Positions 26,934 to 34,580 of a DNA stretch of 64,000 nt are shown in pieces; the first letter of the stretch is position 1; each line of letters opens with the position of its first letter. A program made the translations under genes and the position numbers. Source of the stretch: Stenotrophomonas rhizophila (GTDB lineage: Bacteria; Pseudomonadota; Gammaproteobacteria; Xanthomonadales; Xanthomonadaceae); contig NZ_CP016294.1 of assembly GCF_001704155.1 (NCBI RefSeq), positions 2,973,501 through 3,037,500 of the forward strand, read 5' to 3'. Below the pieces are notes generated by a model. The model saw nothing but the letters and a program-made list of their open reading frames with translations. It was not told where the DNA came from and made no database searches.

Positions 26934-27850
26934 GCGCGCACGCGGCTGACCAGCAGCACGCCGACCAGCACCAGCGCCGTCCCCAGGATCTGCCAGGGGC
27001 CCATGGGTTCGTCGAGCAGCCATAGACTCATCACGATGGTGGATACCGGCCCGAGCATACCCACCTGCGCGGCCAGCGACGAGCCGATCCGCTTCACCGC
27101 CAGCATGATCGCCAGCACCGGCAGCACCGTGCAGACCGTCGCGTTGACCAGCGACAGCCAGTACACCGGCACCGGCTGCTGGAACAGCACCGGCAGCGGG
27201 TGCAGGACCGCGAAGTGCAGCACGCACAGCACGCAGGCCACGCAACTGGCATAGGCGGTGAGCCGGATCGCGCCGATCCGCGCCACCACCTGGCCGCTGC
27301 CGAACAGGTACAGCGCGTAGCTGAGCGCGCTGGCGAACACCAGCGCACTGCCCAGCACGATGCGCCCGCCTTCCAGCTGCAGGTCGTGGCCGAAGGCCAG
27401 CAGCACGCCGAGATAGCTGAGTACCAGCGCGGCCACCTGCCAGCGCCCGGGCTTCTTTTTCAACAGCACCAGGCTGATCAGCAGCACCAGGGTGGGATTG
27501 AGGTACAGGATCAGCCGTTCAAGGGTCACGCTGATGTACTGCAGTCCCTGGAAGTCGAGCAGGCTGGAAAGGTAGTAGCCGGTGAAGCCCAGCCACACCA
27601 CCCGCCCCCGGTCGGCCCAGGACAAGGCGGTGGCGCGGCGGGCCGACCACACTGCGAGCAATGCGAACAACGGGAACGCCATCAACATGCGCAATGCCAG
27701 CAGCGTGGTAGCGTCCACGCCGTGGCGATAGGCCAGTTTGACGATCACGGCCTTGCCGGAGGCGGCTACCGCGCCGACCGCGGCGAGCAGGATGCCGGAG
27801 GTGGCAAGGCGTGGGGACGAGGTGGGAAGCGCGTGCGACATCCCACGCAT
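26930..27850 (-). CDS. EamA/DMT-superfamily transporter
   Basis: This 306-residue inner-membrane protein has about ten hydrophobic helices arranged as two EamA repeats (first ~15-150, second ~165-300). It ends in a basic tail, VLLVSRVRA. Members of the drug/metabolite transporter superfamily export amino acids, metabolites or drugs; nothing here identifies the substrate. Starts at MRGMSHAL or at the second ATG three codons later are both possible. It overlaps the downstream ATL gene by 4 nt. Confidence 0.88.
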   Translation of the reverse strand: MRGMSHALPTSSPRLATSGILLAAVGAVAASGKAVIVKLAYRHGVDATTLLALRMLMAFPLFALLAVWSARRATALSWADRGRVVWLGFTGYYLSSLLDFQGLQYISVTLERLILYLNPTLVLLISLVLLKKKPGRWQVAALVLSYLGVLLAFGHDLQLEGGRIVLGSALVFASALSYALYLFGSGQVVARIGAIRLTAYASCVACVLCVLHFAVLHPLPVLFQQPVPVYWLSLVNATVCTVLPVLAIMLAVKRIGSSLAAQVGMLGPVSTIVMSLWLLDEPMGPWQILGTALVLVGVLLVSRVRA

Positions 27851-27913
27851 TGTCGCATCAGCGGATGTCTACCGAGCAACGGTCGGCAGCTACCCAGGGG
27901 GTGTTGATACGCC

Positions 27914-29269
27914 TCAGCGCATCAACACCACCTCTTCCGACGATGTCGGATGGATGGCGACGGTGTCGTCGAGCTGGGCCTTGGTGACGCCCATTTTCAC
28001 CGCGACCGCGAAACCCTGCAGGATCTCGTCGGCCGATTCGCCGAGCAGGTGTACGCCTACCACCCGCTCCTCTTCGCCCACGCAGACCAGTTTGAACAGG
28101 CTGCGTTGGGTGCCGTCGGCCAGCGCCTGCAGCATCGGTCGGAAATTGGTGCGGTAGATGCGCACGTCATCGTGGCGGGCGCGCGCCTCTTCTTCGCTCA
28201 AGCCCACCGCACCCAGTGCCGGGTGCGAGAACACCACGCTGGCGATGTTCTGGTAATCCATCTTCGCCTGCGGCTGTCCGCCGAACAGGCGGTCCATCAG
28301 CTTGCGGGCGGCGGCGATGGCCACCGGGGTCAGGCCCACCTTGCCCGCGATATCGCCCACCGCGTGAACGCTGGGCACCGCCGTGGTCTGCCAGTCGTCA
28401 ACCTCGACCTCGCCCTTGTCACCGACCACGATGCCCAGTGCCTCCAGTCCCAACCCGGCACTGTTGCCACGCCGGCCGGTCGCGAAGAACACCTGGTCGA
28501 AGCGCGGTTCGGCCGGGCCATCGTGGCCGTAGGCAATGAGATCATCGCCCTCGCGCCGCAGTTCGCGCAGCCGGTAATTGAAGTGCAGCTGCACGCCCTG
28601 GTGGCGCAGGTTCTCGGCCAACTGTGCGGTCAGCTCGGCGTCGAAGCGCTCCAGCAGGCGTTCGCCGCGCACCAGCAACGTCACGCGGCTGCCCAGTGCC
28701 TGCAGCAGGCCGGCCAGTTCCACGGCGATGTAACCGCCACCGACGATCGCCACGCGCCCGGGGGCGCCGCAGAGGTTGAAGAAGTCGTCCGACACCGACC
28801 CCAGTTCGGCGCCGGGAATGTCCGGGCGCTGCGGGTGGGCACCGGTGGCGAGCAGCACGTGTTCCCCGCTGATGCGGATGCCATCGCTGCATTCCACCGT
28901 GTGCGCATCCAGCAGCCTGCCCTTGCGCGGCACGCGCACCACGTTGCTGTCGTTCAGGCGCTTGAGGTAACTGGCATGGATGTTGGCGATGTAGGCCTGG
29001 CGATGCACCACCAGTTCCTTCCAGTCCAGCGCCGGTCGTGCCGGCACATCGAAGCCCATCGCCGCGGCCAGGCCGATCCGCCCGGAAAGGTCGGCCGCCA
29101 GCCACATCGCCTTCTTCGGCACGCAGCCGACGTTGACGCAGGTACCGCCCAGTTCGCCCGGTTCCAGCATCGCCACCCGCTTGCCGTGCTGCGCTGCGCG
29201 GAAGGCGGCGGCCAGGCCACCGGAGCCACCGCCCAGCACGATCAGATCGTAGTCGTAATGCGTTGTCAT
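27914..29269 (-). CDS. gorA: Glutathione-disulfide reductase
   Basis: This 451-residue FAD/NADPH disulfide oxidoreductase reduces GSSG to GSH. The FAD motif is LIVLGGGSGGLAAAFRAAQ and the redox-active disulfide is C44/C49 in GGTCVNVGCVPKKAMW. The C-terminal catalytic histidine is in VAIHPTSSEE. The N-terminus MTTHYDYDLIVLGGGSGG matches the usual bacterial Gor start, so I use the ATG at 29269. A second in-frame ATG lies 12 nt upstream. The alternative, a general pyridine nucleotide-disulfide reductase, is less likely given GGTCVNVGCVPKK. Confidence 0.9.
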   Translation of the reverse strand: MTTHYDYDLIVLGGGSGGLAAAFRAAQHGKRVAMLEPGELGGTCVNVGCVPKKAMWLAADLSGRIGLAAAMGFDVPARPALDWKELVVHRQAYIANIHASYLKRLNDSNVVRVPRKGRLLDAHTVECSDGIRISGEHVLLATGAHPQRPDIPGAELGSVSDDFFNLCGAPGRVAIVGGGYIAVELAGLLQALGSRVTLLVRGERLLERFDAELTAQLAENLRHQGVQLHFNYRLRELRREGDDLIAYGHDGPAEPRFDQVFFATGRRGNSAGLGLEALGIVVGDKGEVEVDDWQTTAVPSVHAVGDIAGKVGLTPVAIAAARKLMDRLFGGQPQAKMDYQNIASVVFSHPALGAVGLSEEEARARHDDVRIYRTNFRPMLQALADGTQRSLFKLVCVGEEERVVGVHLLGESADEILQGFAVAVKMGVTKAQLDDTVAIHPTSSEEVVLMR

Positions 29270-29328
29270 GGGCACCAGCATGCCATGCCACGTCGCGATT
29301 CAAACGTGACGACGCGGCCCGAATCGTT

Positions 29329-30546
29329 TCATCGGCGCAACGCTGGCCAACGCCCGTAGGTCATCGCGCGCCAGATCCACTCCAGCGGCCCGAACCGGAA
29401 ATGGCGCAGCCACGCATGGCTGAGCAGCACCTGCAATGCGAACAGCGCCACCGCGAACGGAACCTGCCAGGCACGCGGCATCGTTTCAAACGCACCCAGC
29501 CCGTAGCCGTAGAACAGCCAGGTGCAGACCAGTGACTGCAGGATGTATTGGGTCAGCGCCATCCGCCCCATCGGCGCCAGCACGCGCAGGCGGTGCCGCC
29601 AGTGCACGATCCAGGCCAGGTAGCCCAGGCACATCAACAGGCTGGCCACCGACGACAACGCATACGCTGCGCCGGTGGTGGGGGTGAACGTGCCGGGCGC
29701 CAGGTACGGCACCCAGCTCGCGCTGATGAGCATCAACAGCAGTCCAACCGGCAACGCGCCGCGCCGCAACCAACGGTAGAGGCGCTCGAACCGCGCCGGG
29801 TCGGCCAGCGCGCCACTGCGTGCGAACCAGCTGCCGAGCAGGAACATGCCCAGCACTTCCGGGCCAATGATCAGCGCCCCGGACAGGGCCGTGCCCAGAT
29901 CGCTGGCCCGCTGCGCCACCGCCTGGCCGAAGCTGCCATGGCCATACGCCTGACGTTGCAGTTCGACGGTCTGCTGGCCCTGCGCCATGGCCGAGCCGAG
30001 GGCGCCGCTGTCGCCTTCGACCTGTCCGACCAGGCCCAGCATCGCGCCCAGCAGCAGCATCATCGCCGCCGCACACAGGTAGGTGGCCACGCCCATCGCC
30101 GGCAGCCAGCGTTGCGGCGCTTCGCGCGTGGCCAGCAGCGGCAACGACACCAGCGCGTAGATCACCAGGATGTCGCCGGACCACACCAGCAACGCATGGC
30201 ACAGGCCGATCAGCAGCAGCCCGCCACTGCGGCGCAGGTAGAAGGTCGTGAAGTCGCGGCGCGCCGCTTCGGCACGTTGCGCCATGATCGCAAAGCCGGC
30301 GCCGAACAGCAGCGAGAACAGGGTGAAGAACTTGCCCTGCACCAGCACGTAGACGGCGGCATCAACCCAGTAGTCCAGCCCCTGCCAGTGCGGGTCGATG
30401 CCGGTGAAGGCCAGGTCCAGCGGGCCGCTCAGCGCTTCCATGTTCATCAACAGGATGCCCAGCAGCGCCACTCCGCGCAGGATGTCGATGACTTCGATGC
30501 GGTCGCCGGCAGCCACCGGCTGCAGCGTGGGGGAAACAGGCTTCAC
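29329..30546 (-). CDS. DUF418 domain-containing membrane protein
   Basis: This 405-residue multi-pass inner-membrane protein begins with RIEVIDILRGVALLGILLMNM, the usual N-terminal signature of the DUF418/YeiB and related acyltransferase-like families. It ends in the DUF418 region (MGRMALTQYILQSLVCTWLFYGYGLG and FGPLEWIWRAMTYGRWP). Around ten helices are visible. Function is unknown. A 12-bp hairpin without a clear T-tract separates it from slyD upstream. Confidence 0.88.
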   Translation of the reverse strand: MKPVSPTLQPVAAGDRIEVIDILRGVALLGILLMNMEALSGPLDLAFTGIDPHWQGLDYWVDAAVYVLVQGKFFTLFSLLFGAGFAIMAQRAEAARRDFTTFYLRRSGGLLLIGLCHALLVWSGDILVIYALVSLPLLATREAPQRWLPAMGVATYLCAAAMMLLLGAMLGLVGQVEGDSGALGSAMAQGQQTVELQRQAYGHGSFGQAVAQRASDLGTALSGALIIGPEVLGMFLLGSWFARSGALADPARFERLYRWLRRGALPVGLLLMLISASWVPYLAPGTFTPTTGAAYALSSVASLLMCLGYLAWIVHWRHRLRVLAPMGRMALTQYILQSLVCTWLFYGYGLGAFETMPRAWQVPFAVALFALQVLLSHAWLRHFRFGPLEWIWRAMTYGRWPALRR

Positions 30547-30622
30547 GGGCGACTCGCTTGGCAGGGCGGACAGTATGCCGCCGCAGCACGCAGGCCGCCC
30601 GGCATTTCGGGGCTGCAGATAC

Positions 30623-30650
30623 GCAACGGCCCGCCGAAGCGGGCCGTTGC
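30623..30650. terminator. 12-bp hairpin between slyD and the DUF418 gene
   Basis: GCAACGGCCCGC-CGAA-GCGGGCCGTTGC is a perfect inverted repeat located 19 nt beyond the slyD stop. It lacks a T-run on either side, so it may stabilise the slyD mRNA 3' end rather than terminate by itself. Confidence 0.55.
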
Positions 30651-30669
30651 CTCAGGCGGTGGCCTGCAC

Positions 30670-31149
30670 TCAGTGCTGGTGGCCGCCGTCGCCGTGCACG
30701 TGGCCGTGCTCGAGTTCTGCGGCAGCAGCTTCACGCACGTCGACGATCTCGACCGAGAAGTGCAGGTCCTTGCCGGCCATCGGGTGGTTGAGGTCCACGT
30801 CGACCACGCTCATGCCGACCTTTTCAACGGTCACGGCGCGCGGGCCGAAGTTGGTCTGCAGCACGACCTGCTGACCCTTCACCAGGCGGGTTTCACCGAA
30901 GTGCTTCTTCGGCACGCGCTGGCTCAGGCCTTCCTTGCGCTCGCCATAGGCGTCGGCGGCCTTCACATCGACCTCGAAGGAGGCGCCGGCTTCCTTGTCG
31001 AGCATGGCGGCTTCCAGGCCCGGGATGATGTTGCCGTGGCCGATCAGGATCGCCAGCGGGTCACGGTCCCTGGAGCTCTCGATCGGCTCCTGGCCCTGCT
31101 CGGCGACGGTGTAATGGAAGCGGACGACGCGGTCTTTTTCGATCTTCAT
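30670..31149 (-). CDS. slyD: FKBP-type peptidyl-prolyl isomerase SlyD
   Basis: This 159-residue cytosolic chaperone/prolyl isomerase also binds metals and helps nickel delivery in other bacteria. The FKBP fold with inserted IF domain is visible: IGHGNIIPGLEAAMLDKEAGASFEVDVKAADAYGERKE is diagnostic. The C-terminal tail HGHVHGDGGHQH is histidine-rich but short and lacks the cysteines of E. coli SlyD. The ATG gives MKIEKDRVVRFHY, the usual SlyD start. Confidence 0.93.
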   Translation of the reverse strand: MKIEKDRVVRFHYTVAEQGQEPIESSRDRDPLAILIGHGNIIPGLEAAMLDKEAGASFEVDVKAADAYGERKEGLSQRVPKKHFGETRLVKGQQVVLQTNFGPRAVTVEKVGMSVVDVDLNHPMAGKDLHFSVEIVDVREAAAAELEHGHVHGDGGHQH

Positions 31150-31265
31150 GCGGAACTCTTGTGCTGAGGCTGCCAGGGCAGACGGGTGGGACGGGTTGTC
31201 GCCCGCCAAGTACGCCGCCATCATGACGGCCTTCTGAGGCCGCGCATTATCCGGACATCACGCAC

Positions 31266-31799
31266 ATGACGCCAGTTCCGCGCTTGAACCGCTCTGTTGC
31301 CCGGGTTGCCGCCGTGCTTGCCCTGGCCCTGCTGGCCGCCTGCGGCGGTGGCAAGGGCACCCGCCCGAGTGCGCCGGCCGCCTCCACCCAGGTCTGGCCG
31401 ACGGTGGTGCCCAATGACCCGCAGGCGGCCAATGCGGTGTTGATGCGCGCCATCGGGCTGGTCGGAACGCCCTACCGCTACGGCGGCAACACCCCCGAGT
31501 CGGGCTTTGACTGCAGCGGGCTGGTGGCCTACGTGTACCGGGAAATGCTGGACCTGAAGCTGCCCCGGACCTCGCGCGACCTGGCGGCGGTGCAGGGGCC
31601 GAAGATCGATCCGCAGCGGCTGGCACCGGGCGATCTGGTGTTCTTCGGCGACCGCGGCAACGTCTTCCACGTCGGCATCTACGTGGGCGAAGGGCGCTTC
31701 GTGCATGCCCCGAGCACCGGCGGAACGGTCCGGCTGGATTCGCTCGGCGGCACCTACTGGAAGCAGCACTACACAGGCGCGAAACGTGTCCTTCACTGA
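31266..31799 (+). CDS. NlpC/P60 cell-wall hydrolase, lipoprotein
   Basis: This 177-residue lipoprotein (lipobox LLAAC, C26) is a cysteine peptidase cutting peptide cross-links or stems in peptidoglycan, similar to the MepS/Spr group. The catalytic residues are C83 (FDCSGLVAYV), H135 (HVGIYVGEG) and H147 (VHAPSTGG). A second, longer NlpC/P60 gene lies directly downstream with an intervening Clp-type site, so the two are probably regulated separately. Confidence 0.93.
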   Translation: MTPVPRLNRSVARVAAVLALALLAACGGGKGTRPSAPAASTQVWPTVVPNDPQAANAVLMRAIGLVGTPYRYGGNTPESGFDCSGLVAYVYREMLDLKLPRTSRDLAAVQGPKIDPQRLAPGDLVFFGDRGNVFHVGIYVGEGRFVHAPSTGGTVRLDSLGGTYWKQHYTGAKRVLH

Positions 31800-31824
31800 A
31801 ATGAACAGGGCAAAGGTCTAAAAA

Positions 31825-31840
31825 TGTGACCTGTATCACG
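31825..31840. promoter_or_regulatory. CRP/Clp-type operator
   Basis: TGTGA-CCTGTA-TCACG fits the CRP-family consensus TGTGA-N6-TCACA with one mismatch. In Xanthomonadaceae the CRP homologue Clp uses such sites and responds to cyclic-di-GMP. It lies about 90 bp upstream of the second NlpC/P60 start in an AT-rich stretch (31800-31925). Promoter elements are not clear. Confidence 0.7.
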
Positions 31841-31930
31841 TTCATATAAACGAAACTTTAACGAAATTTGTACCAAATCACACGTCTTACACGGCATCAT
31901 CACCCATCGTTTTTATTCAGTGACCGCCGC

Positions 31931-32710
31931 GTGACGACAGCCGACCTGACGTGCCAAGGCCAGACCGCCACTTTCCGGCGCACTGCCCGCCCCGCTCTTA
32001 TCGCTTTCGCCCTCTGCCTGGCCAGCCTTCCGGCCTGGGCGCAGACGGCACCGACGACCACCGTCGATGCTGCTCCGGTTGCCACCGTAGCCGCCACCGA
32101 GATCCCCGCCGCCGCCAAGCCCAAGGCTGACGCGCCGGCCCGCAGCAAGGCCGATGCCGCTGCCAGTGCCACCCTCGCCGCCCTGCTTCCGCACCTGGCG
32201 GCCAACGACACCATTCCGCTCATGGACCGCTCAGCGATGTTCGCCGGCGACCTGAGCCGCCTGCTGGCCAACTACGATGCCAGCTCCGGCGCCAATGGCG
32301 TCGTGGTCGGTGGCGCCGCCGACAATGGCAAGGTGCAGTCGCTGCTGCGCCGTGCGATGACGCTGCTGGGCACCCCGTACCGTTGGGGCGGCACCTCGCC
32401 GGACAGCGGTTTCGACTGCAGCGGCCTGGTCGGCTACGTGTTCAAGACCGCGCTGGGCATCGACCTGCCGCGCGTCTCGCGTGAAATGGCCCATGACGGC
32501 GAAGCCGAGCTGATCAACGACCGCAACGCGCTGGCGGCCGGTGACCTGGTGTTCTTCGGCCGCAGGGGTCGGGTCGACCACGTGGGCATCTACGTGGGCG
32601 AGGGCCGCTTCCTGCACGCCCCCAGCACCGGCAAGGACGTCCGCGTGGACAGCCTGGTCTCGGGCTACTGGAGCGGCAAGTTCATGCAGGCCCGCCGCGT
32701 CGAGCTCTGA
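31931..32710 (+). CDS. NlpC/P60 cell-wall hydrolase with signal peptide
   Basis: This 259-residue secreted protein has a signal peptide (RPALIAFALCLASLPAWAQ), an Ala/Thr/Lys-rich linker and a C-terminal NlpC/P60 domain with C163 (FDCSGLVGYV), H217 (VDHVGIYVGEG) and H229 (LHAPSTGK). The start is uncertain: I use the GTG that gives VTTADLTCQG, while a TTG 63 nt upstream adds an unlikely histidine-rich stretch. The catalytic domain is close to that of the preceding gene, so this is a tandem duplication with an extended N-terminus. Confidence 0.87.
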   Translation: MTTADLTCQGQTATFRRTARPALIAFALCLASLPAWAQTAPTTTVDAAPVATVAATEIPAAAKPKADAPARSKADAAASATLAALLPHLAANDTIPLMDRSAMFAGDLSRLLANYDASSGANGVVVGGAADNGKVQSLLRRAMTLLGTPYRWGGTSPDSGFDCSGLVGYVFKTALGIDLPRVSREMAHDGEAELINDRNALAAGDLVFFGRRGRVDHVGIYVGEGRFLHAPSTGKDVRVDSLVSGYWSGKFMQARRVEL

Positions 32711-32736
32711 GCCGGCCGGCCCGCCCCGCCGCCTGA

Positions 32737-32768
32737 AGGCCGCTGCCCCGTGCAGCGGCCTTTTTCGT
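32737..32768 (+). terminator. Intrinsic terminator after the second NlpC/P60 gene
   Basis: GGCCGCTGC-CCCGT-GCAGCGGCC is followed by TTTTTCGTT. Confidence 0.9.
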
Positions 32769-32954
32769 TATGGGCGCCGGTGGCCGGTAACGGGGGCAAC
32801 CGGCGTTGTCCCTACTGTCGTTCGAGCAATTCCAAGTGCGTGCGACCAGCCCAGGCCGGCTTCGGCAGGGGTTGTTGACTCCGGCGTGGGGCGGCTCGCC
32901 GGGGTCACGCCGACCAGTAGACACCGCCCGGGATCTTTCCAGTAAAGGTGACGC

Positions 32955-34292
32955 ATGGCGGCAGTCCCTGAATTTCCGGCCCGGTGTGTGATCTGGTTTG
33001 GGCAACCACACGCGGCCGAGCGCGCCGCATTGGCAGCGGAAGGGTGGCAGGTGCGCGGGGTGGCCAGCGATGCATGCGTGGCCATCGGCATGCGCGGCAG
33101 CGACGTGGTGGTCGGGCTGCTGGACCTGCGCGGGGCGGCCCCCGGCAACGTGGAGCACCTGCAGGCGCTGCTGGAGCAGCACCGGCACATGCGCGTGCTG
33201 GCGATCCTGCCGCCCGGGCCCTACCCCACGCCGCCGCCGCTGCAGTCGCTGCTGGCGGGGTGTGTGGAGACGTTCACGGCGCCGCTGGATCTCTCCAGCC
33301 TGGTGCAGCGGCTGCAGCACCTGGCGGACGGCGACGAGACGCGTTCGCCAGCCGGTGCGCAGGCGCTGGTCGGGAACAGTGCGGTGCTGCAGGTGGCACG
33401 GGCGGCGTTGCGCAAGTTCGCGCCGGTGGAACTGCCGGTGCTGGTCACGGGCGAAACGGGCACGGGCAAGGAGCTGGCGGCGCAGGCACTGCACGCGCTG
33501 TCACCGCGCCATGCGCGGCCATTCCTGGCGGTGAACTGCGGGGCGATTCCGGCGGCGCTGGTGCAGTCGGAACTGTTCGGGCATGAGCGCGGGGCGTTCA
33601 CCGGTGCGGCGACGCGTCGGCTGGGCCTGTTCGAGACGGCCAGCGGGGGCACGGTGTTCCTTGACGAGATCGGCGACCTGCCGCTGGATGCGCAGACGAA
33701 CCTGTTGCGGGTGCTGCAGGAAGGCACGATCGAGCGGGTGGGCAGCAATCATCCGCTGGCGGTGGATGTACGGGTAGTGGCGGCAACGCACGTCGATCTG
33801 GAGCAGGCGGTGGAGCGCGGGCAGTTCCGCCGCGATCTGTTCTACCGGCTCAATGTGCTGCGCTTGCCGATGCCGGCGCTGCGCGACCGCGGCAGCGACA
33901 TCGTGCTGCTGGCGGAGCATTTCCTGGCCAGTTTCCGCCGCCGGCACGTGACGCGCGCGCGCGGATTCACGACGGAAGCGGCGCAGGCGCTGCTGCGGTT
34001 CAACTGGCCGGGCAATGTGCGCGAGCTGTTGAACCGGGTGCAGCGGGCGGCGATCGTGAGCGAGGCCGAGCTGATCAACGTGGCCGATCTGGAACTGCTG
34101 CCACCGCAGGTGGAGATGCCGCAGCGGCTGCTGCACGATGCGCGCCAGGCGGCCGAGCGCGACGCCTTGTTGCAGGCCCTGCGCGATAACGCGTTCAACA
34201 TCACTGCCTGCGCCCGAACGATGCAGGTGTCTCGTGTGACCGTGTATCGCCTCTGCCGCAAGCATCAACTCGCTCTGCCTGAGTTGCGCTAA
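32955..34292 (+). CDS. Sigma-54-dependent transcriptional activator, VpsR-like
   Basis: This 445-residue bacterial enhancer-binding protein has a diverged receiver-like N-terminal domain (1-125) that resembles VpsR-type regulators more than standard response regulators; D57 in VVVGLLDLRG may occupy the phosphoacceptor position. The AAA+ domain is complete: Walker A GETGTGKE (166-173), the sigma-54 contact motif GAFTGA (213-218) and VFLDEIGDL. A Fis-type HTH lies at the C-terminus (NITACARTMQVSRVTVYRLCRKH). AAAGG lies 7 nt upstream of the ATG. It converges on the fap operon, whose promoter is of the sigma-54 type, making it the obvious candidate activator. Control by cyclic-di-GMP, as for VpsR, is a possibility only. 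Confidence 0.9.
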   Translation: MAAVPEFPARCVIWFGQPHAAERAALAAEGWQVRGVASDACVAIGMRGSDVVVGLLDLRGAAPGNVEHLQALLEQHRHMRVLAILPPGPYPTPPPLQSLLAGCVETFTAPLDLSSLVQRLQHLADGDETRSPAGAQALVGNSAVLQVARAALRKFAPVELPVLVTGETGTGKELAAQALHALSPRHARPFLAVNCGAIPAALVQSELFGHERGAFTGAATRRLGLFETASGGTVFLDEIGDLPLDAQTNLLRVLQEGTIERVGSNHPLAVDVRVVAATHVDLEQAVERGQFRRDLFYRLNVLRLPMPALRDRGSDIVLLAEHFLASFRRRHVTRARGFTTEAAQALLRFNWPGNVRELLNRVQRAAIVSEAELINVADLELLPPQVEMPQRLLHDARQAAERDALLQALRDNAFNITACARTMQVSRVTVYRLCRKHQLALPELR

Positions 34293-34310
34293 CGTCAAAC
34301 GCCTTGGTTT

Positions 34311-34430
34311 GCGAACGTACGGGCTTTGGGCCGGCGGGTGCGGGTTTGCGGGACACGCCGCAAGTACGTCCGTGTACGTTCGCGCCATCCATGGCGCTCT
34401 ACGGTCCCGCAAACCCGCCCCCGCCGACCC
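34311..34430. repeat. Structured intergenic palindromic element, copy 1
   Basis: The element lies between the converging activator gene and fapF. Arms 34328-34354 and 34404-34430 form a 27-nt near-perfect inverted repeat built on GGTGCGGGTTTGCGGGAC. Inside is the hairpin GCGCC-ATCCAT-GGCGC. An upstream segment, GCGAACGTAC (34311-34320), is complementary to GTACGTTCGC (34374-34383). Copy 2 is at 46402-46541. Confidence 0.75.
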
Positions 34431-34491
34431 TTCGACATCGGGTCGGTGGCCATGGGAAAAGCTGGGGCTTCGCTGACGCCGGCCGTTGGTC

Positions 34492-34539
34492 GGCCCTCTG
34501 CATTGCCGGCCCTCCGCATTGCCGGCCCTCCGCATTGCC
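34492..34539. repeat. Three tandem copies of a 16-bp repeat
   Basis: The unit GGCCCTCCGCATTGCC occurs three times head to tail; the first copy has one T for C difference. It lies between the structured element and the end of fapF and encodes nothing recognisable. Confidence 0.8.
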
Positions 34540-34546
34540 GGCTGCG

Positions 34547-34580
34547 GTAGGTATCGACCGTTGGTCGATACGCGCGCTAC
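34547..34580. repeat. GTAG...CTAC element overlapping the fapF stop
   Basis: GTAG precedes the perfect stem GTATCGACC-GTT-GGTCGATAC and CTAC ends the element. As at 24133, the CTAC end supplies the TAG stop codon of the adjacent minus-strand gene. Confidence 0.7.
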
